Source of the DNA: Rhizorhabdus sp.
GTDB lineage: Bacteria; Pseudomonadota; Alphaproteobacteria; Sphingomonadales; Sphingomonadaceae
DNA length: 5,766 bases
Direction: 5' to 3'
Assembly: GCA_004297635.1 (NCBI GenBank)
Contig: SCUQ01000610.1
Coordinates: forward strand, 1-5,766
Below the pieces are notes generated by a model. The model was not told the origin of the DNA. It worked only from the letters and a program-made list of their open reading frames with translations, and made no database searches. The translations under genes and the position numbers were made by a program. Shown here in pieces: positions 5,253 through 5,766 of this stretch; within the stretch, counting starts at the first letter, position 1; each line of letters begins with the position of its first letter.

Positions 5253-5766
5253 TTTTTTGCGGCGGCCGAAGCGCATGATTTGGGAGTCTTCATCCACGCC
5301 CTTCATCCCATAGCGACGCGATCCGTAACCCTCGGACCGGAGTTTGCCCCTGTGGTGGGCTTTCCGCTCGATGTCGGCATGGCCGGCGCGTCTTTGCTCA
5401 TTACTGGCCTGCTGGAACGGCATCCGCGGCTACGCATTGCGTTAAGTCACGGAGGCGGGGCTATGGTTTCGCTTCTCGGGCGGCTCGATCAGGGATGGAG
5501 CAATCTTCCTGGGCTTCGCACTACCCTGCAGGAAAGGCCGAGCGTAGCCGCGAAACGTTTGTTCTATGACAGCAATGTCTACGATCCACGCTTTCTTCGT
5601 TATCTAGCGACCGACATCGCCCCCGAGCGTGTCTGCGTCGGTACCGATTACCCTTATCTTATCATGCAGCGCGATCCGAAGGGCTATATTGCGTCAAGCG
5701 ATTTGAGCGCCAACATCTTGCGCAATGTGACGCGAGACGCCGCTTTCAAATACTTAGGCGAAAGTG
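5253..5766 (+). pseudogene. ACMSD-like amidohydrolase (amidohydrolase 2 family), 5'-truncated, continues past window end
   Basis: This is the C-terminal portion of a metal-dependent TIM-barrel hydrolase/decarboxylase of the aminocarboxymuconate-semialdehyde decarboxylase superfamily, which includes decarboxylases of aromatic and ring-cleavage acids. From 5253 the frame reads FFAAAEAHDLGVFIHALHP. Visible metal or active-site residues are His in VFIH (5295-5297), His in SHGGG (5448-5450) and Asp in GTDYPY (5646-5648). The N-terminal part, including the HxH metal motif that starts the barrel, is missing; the frame is closed by a TGA at 5205-5207 inside the IS. No start codon with a ribosome binding site precedes the homologous region, and the first in-frame ATG is far inside. 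It reads open to the last base, so its 3' end lies outside the window. A non-functional fragment is likely. Confidence 0.85.

Noticed and set aside
3892..5255. CGTTTAT/CGTTTTT at both IS edges as a target-site duplication
   Set aside because: IS110-family elements move by RNA-guided recombination at a short core and do not make normal duplications; the shared CGTTT fits core plus target preference, and the flanks are different genes.
1..5766. CRISPR array, tRNA or rRNA genes, tandem repeats
   Set aside because: No regularly spaced repeats, cloverleaf-like or rRNA-like sequence was seen on either strand.

Overview
The window looks like a catabolic accessory region of an alphaproteobacterium, most likely a sphingomonad (Sphingobium/Novosphingobium type). 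This rests on the moderately high GC, the style of the Rieske oxygenase, crotonase, ACMSD-like amidohydrolase and MFS genes, and an IS1111-group element. The organism is inferred by family resemblance only; no search was run.

Layout, all on the + strand. Positions 1-171 are a leader with a possible promoter and two small inverted repeats. 172-1563 is an intact Rieske-type ring-hydroxylating oxygenase alpha subunit. 1632-2426 is an intact crotonase-superfamily protein that lacks both hydratase glutamates but carries a His/Asp pair spaced as in C-C bond hydrolases. 2463-2731 looks empty but is the decayed C-terminal end of a CoA-transferase subunit B, readable only by switching through three frames. 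2732-2853 is AT-rich and holds a plausible promoter. 2854-3894 is an MFS transporter cut off after its tenth membrane segment. About 3895-5252 is a complete IS110-family (IS1111-group) insertion sequence with 12-bp subterminal inverted repeats, a 343-aa DEDD recombinase and a ~240-nt 3' noncoding region that probably encodes a bridge/seeker RNA. From 5253 to the window end is the C-terminal part of an ACMSD-like amidohydrolase with no 5' end.

The genes fit an aromatic or alicyclic acid degradation cluster: uptake (MFS), ring hydroxylation (Rieske), CoA-ester chemistry (crotonase, former CoA-transferase) and decarboxylation or hydrolysis (amidohydrolase). The cluster is damaged: CoA-transferase ruined, transporter decapitated, amidohydrolase beheaded. 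The two genes flanking the IS are different genes, so DNA is missing around it. The simplest explanation is recombination between two IS copies, or an IS-associated deletion.

The most notable observations are: (a) segments of the IS 3' noncoding region that match the DNA on both sides of the insertion, as expected for target guides of a bridge/seeker RNA; (b) the His/Asp crotonase; (c) the hidden CoA-transferase relic; and (d) the mismatched IS flanks.
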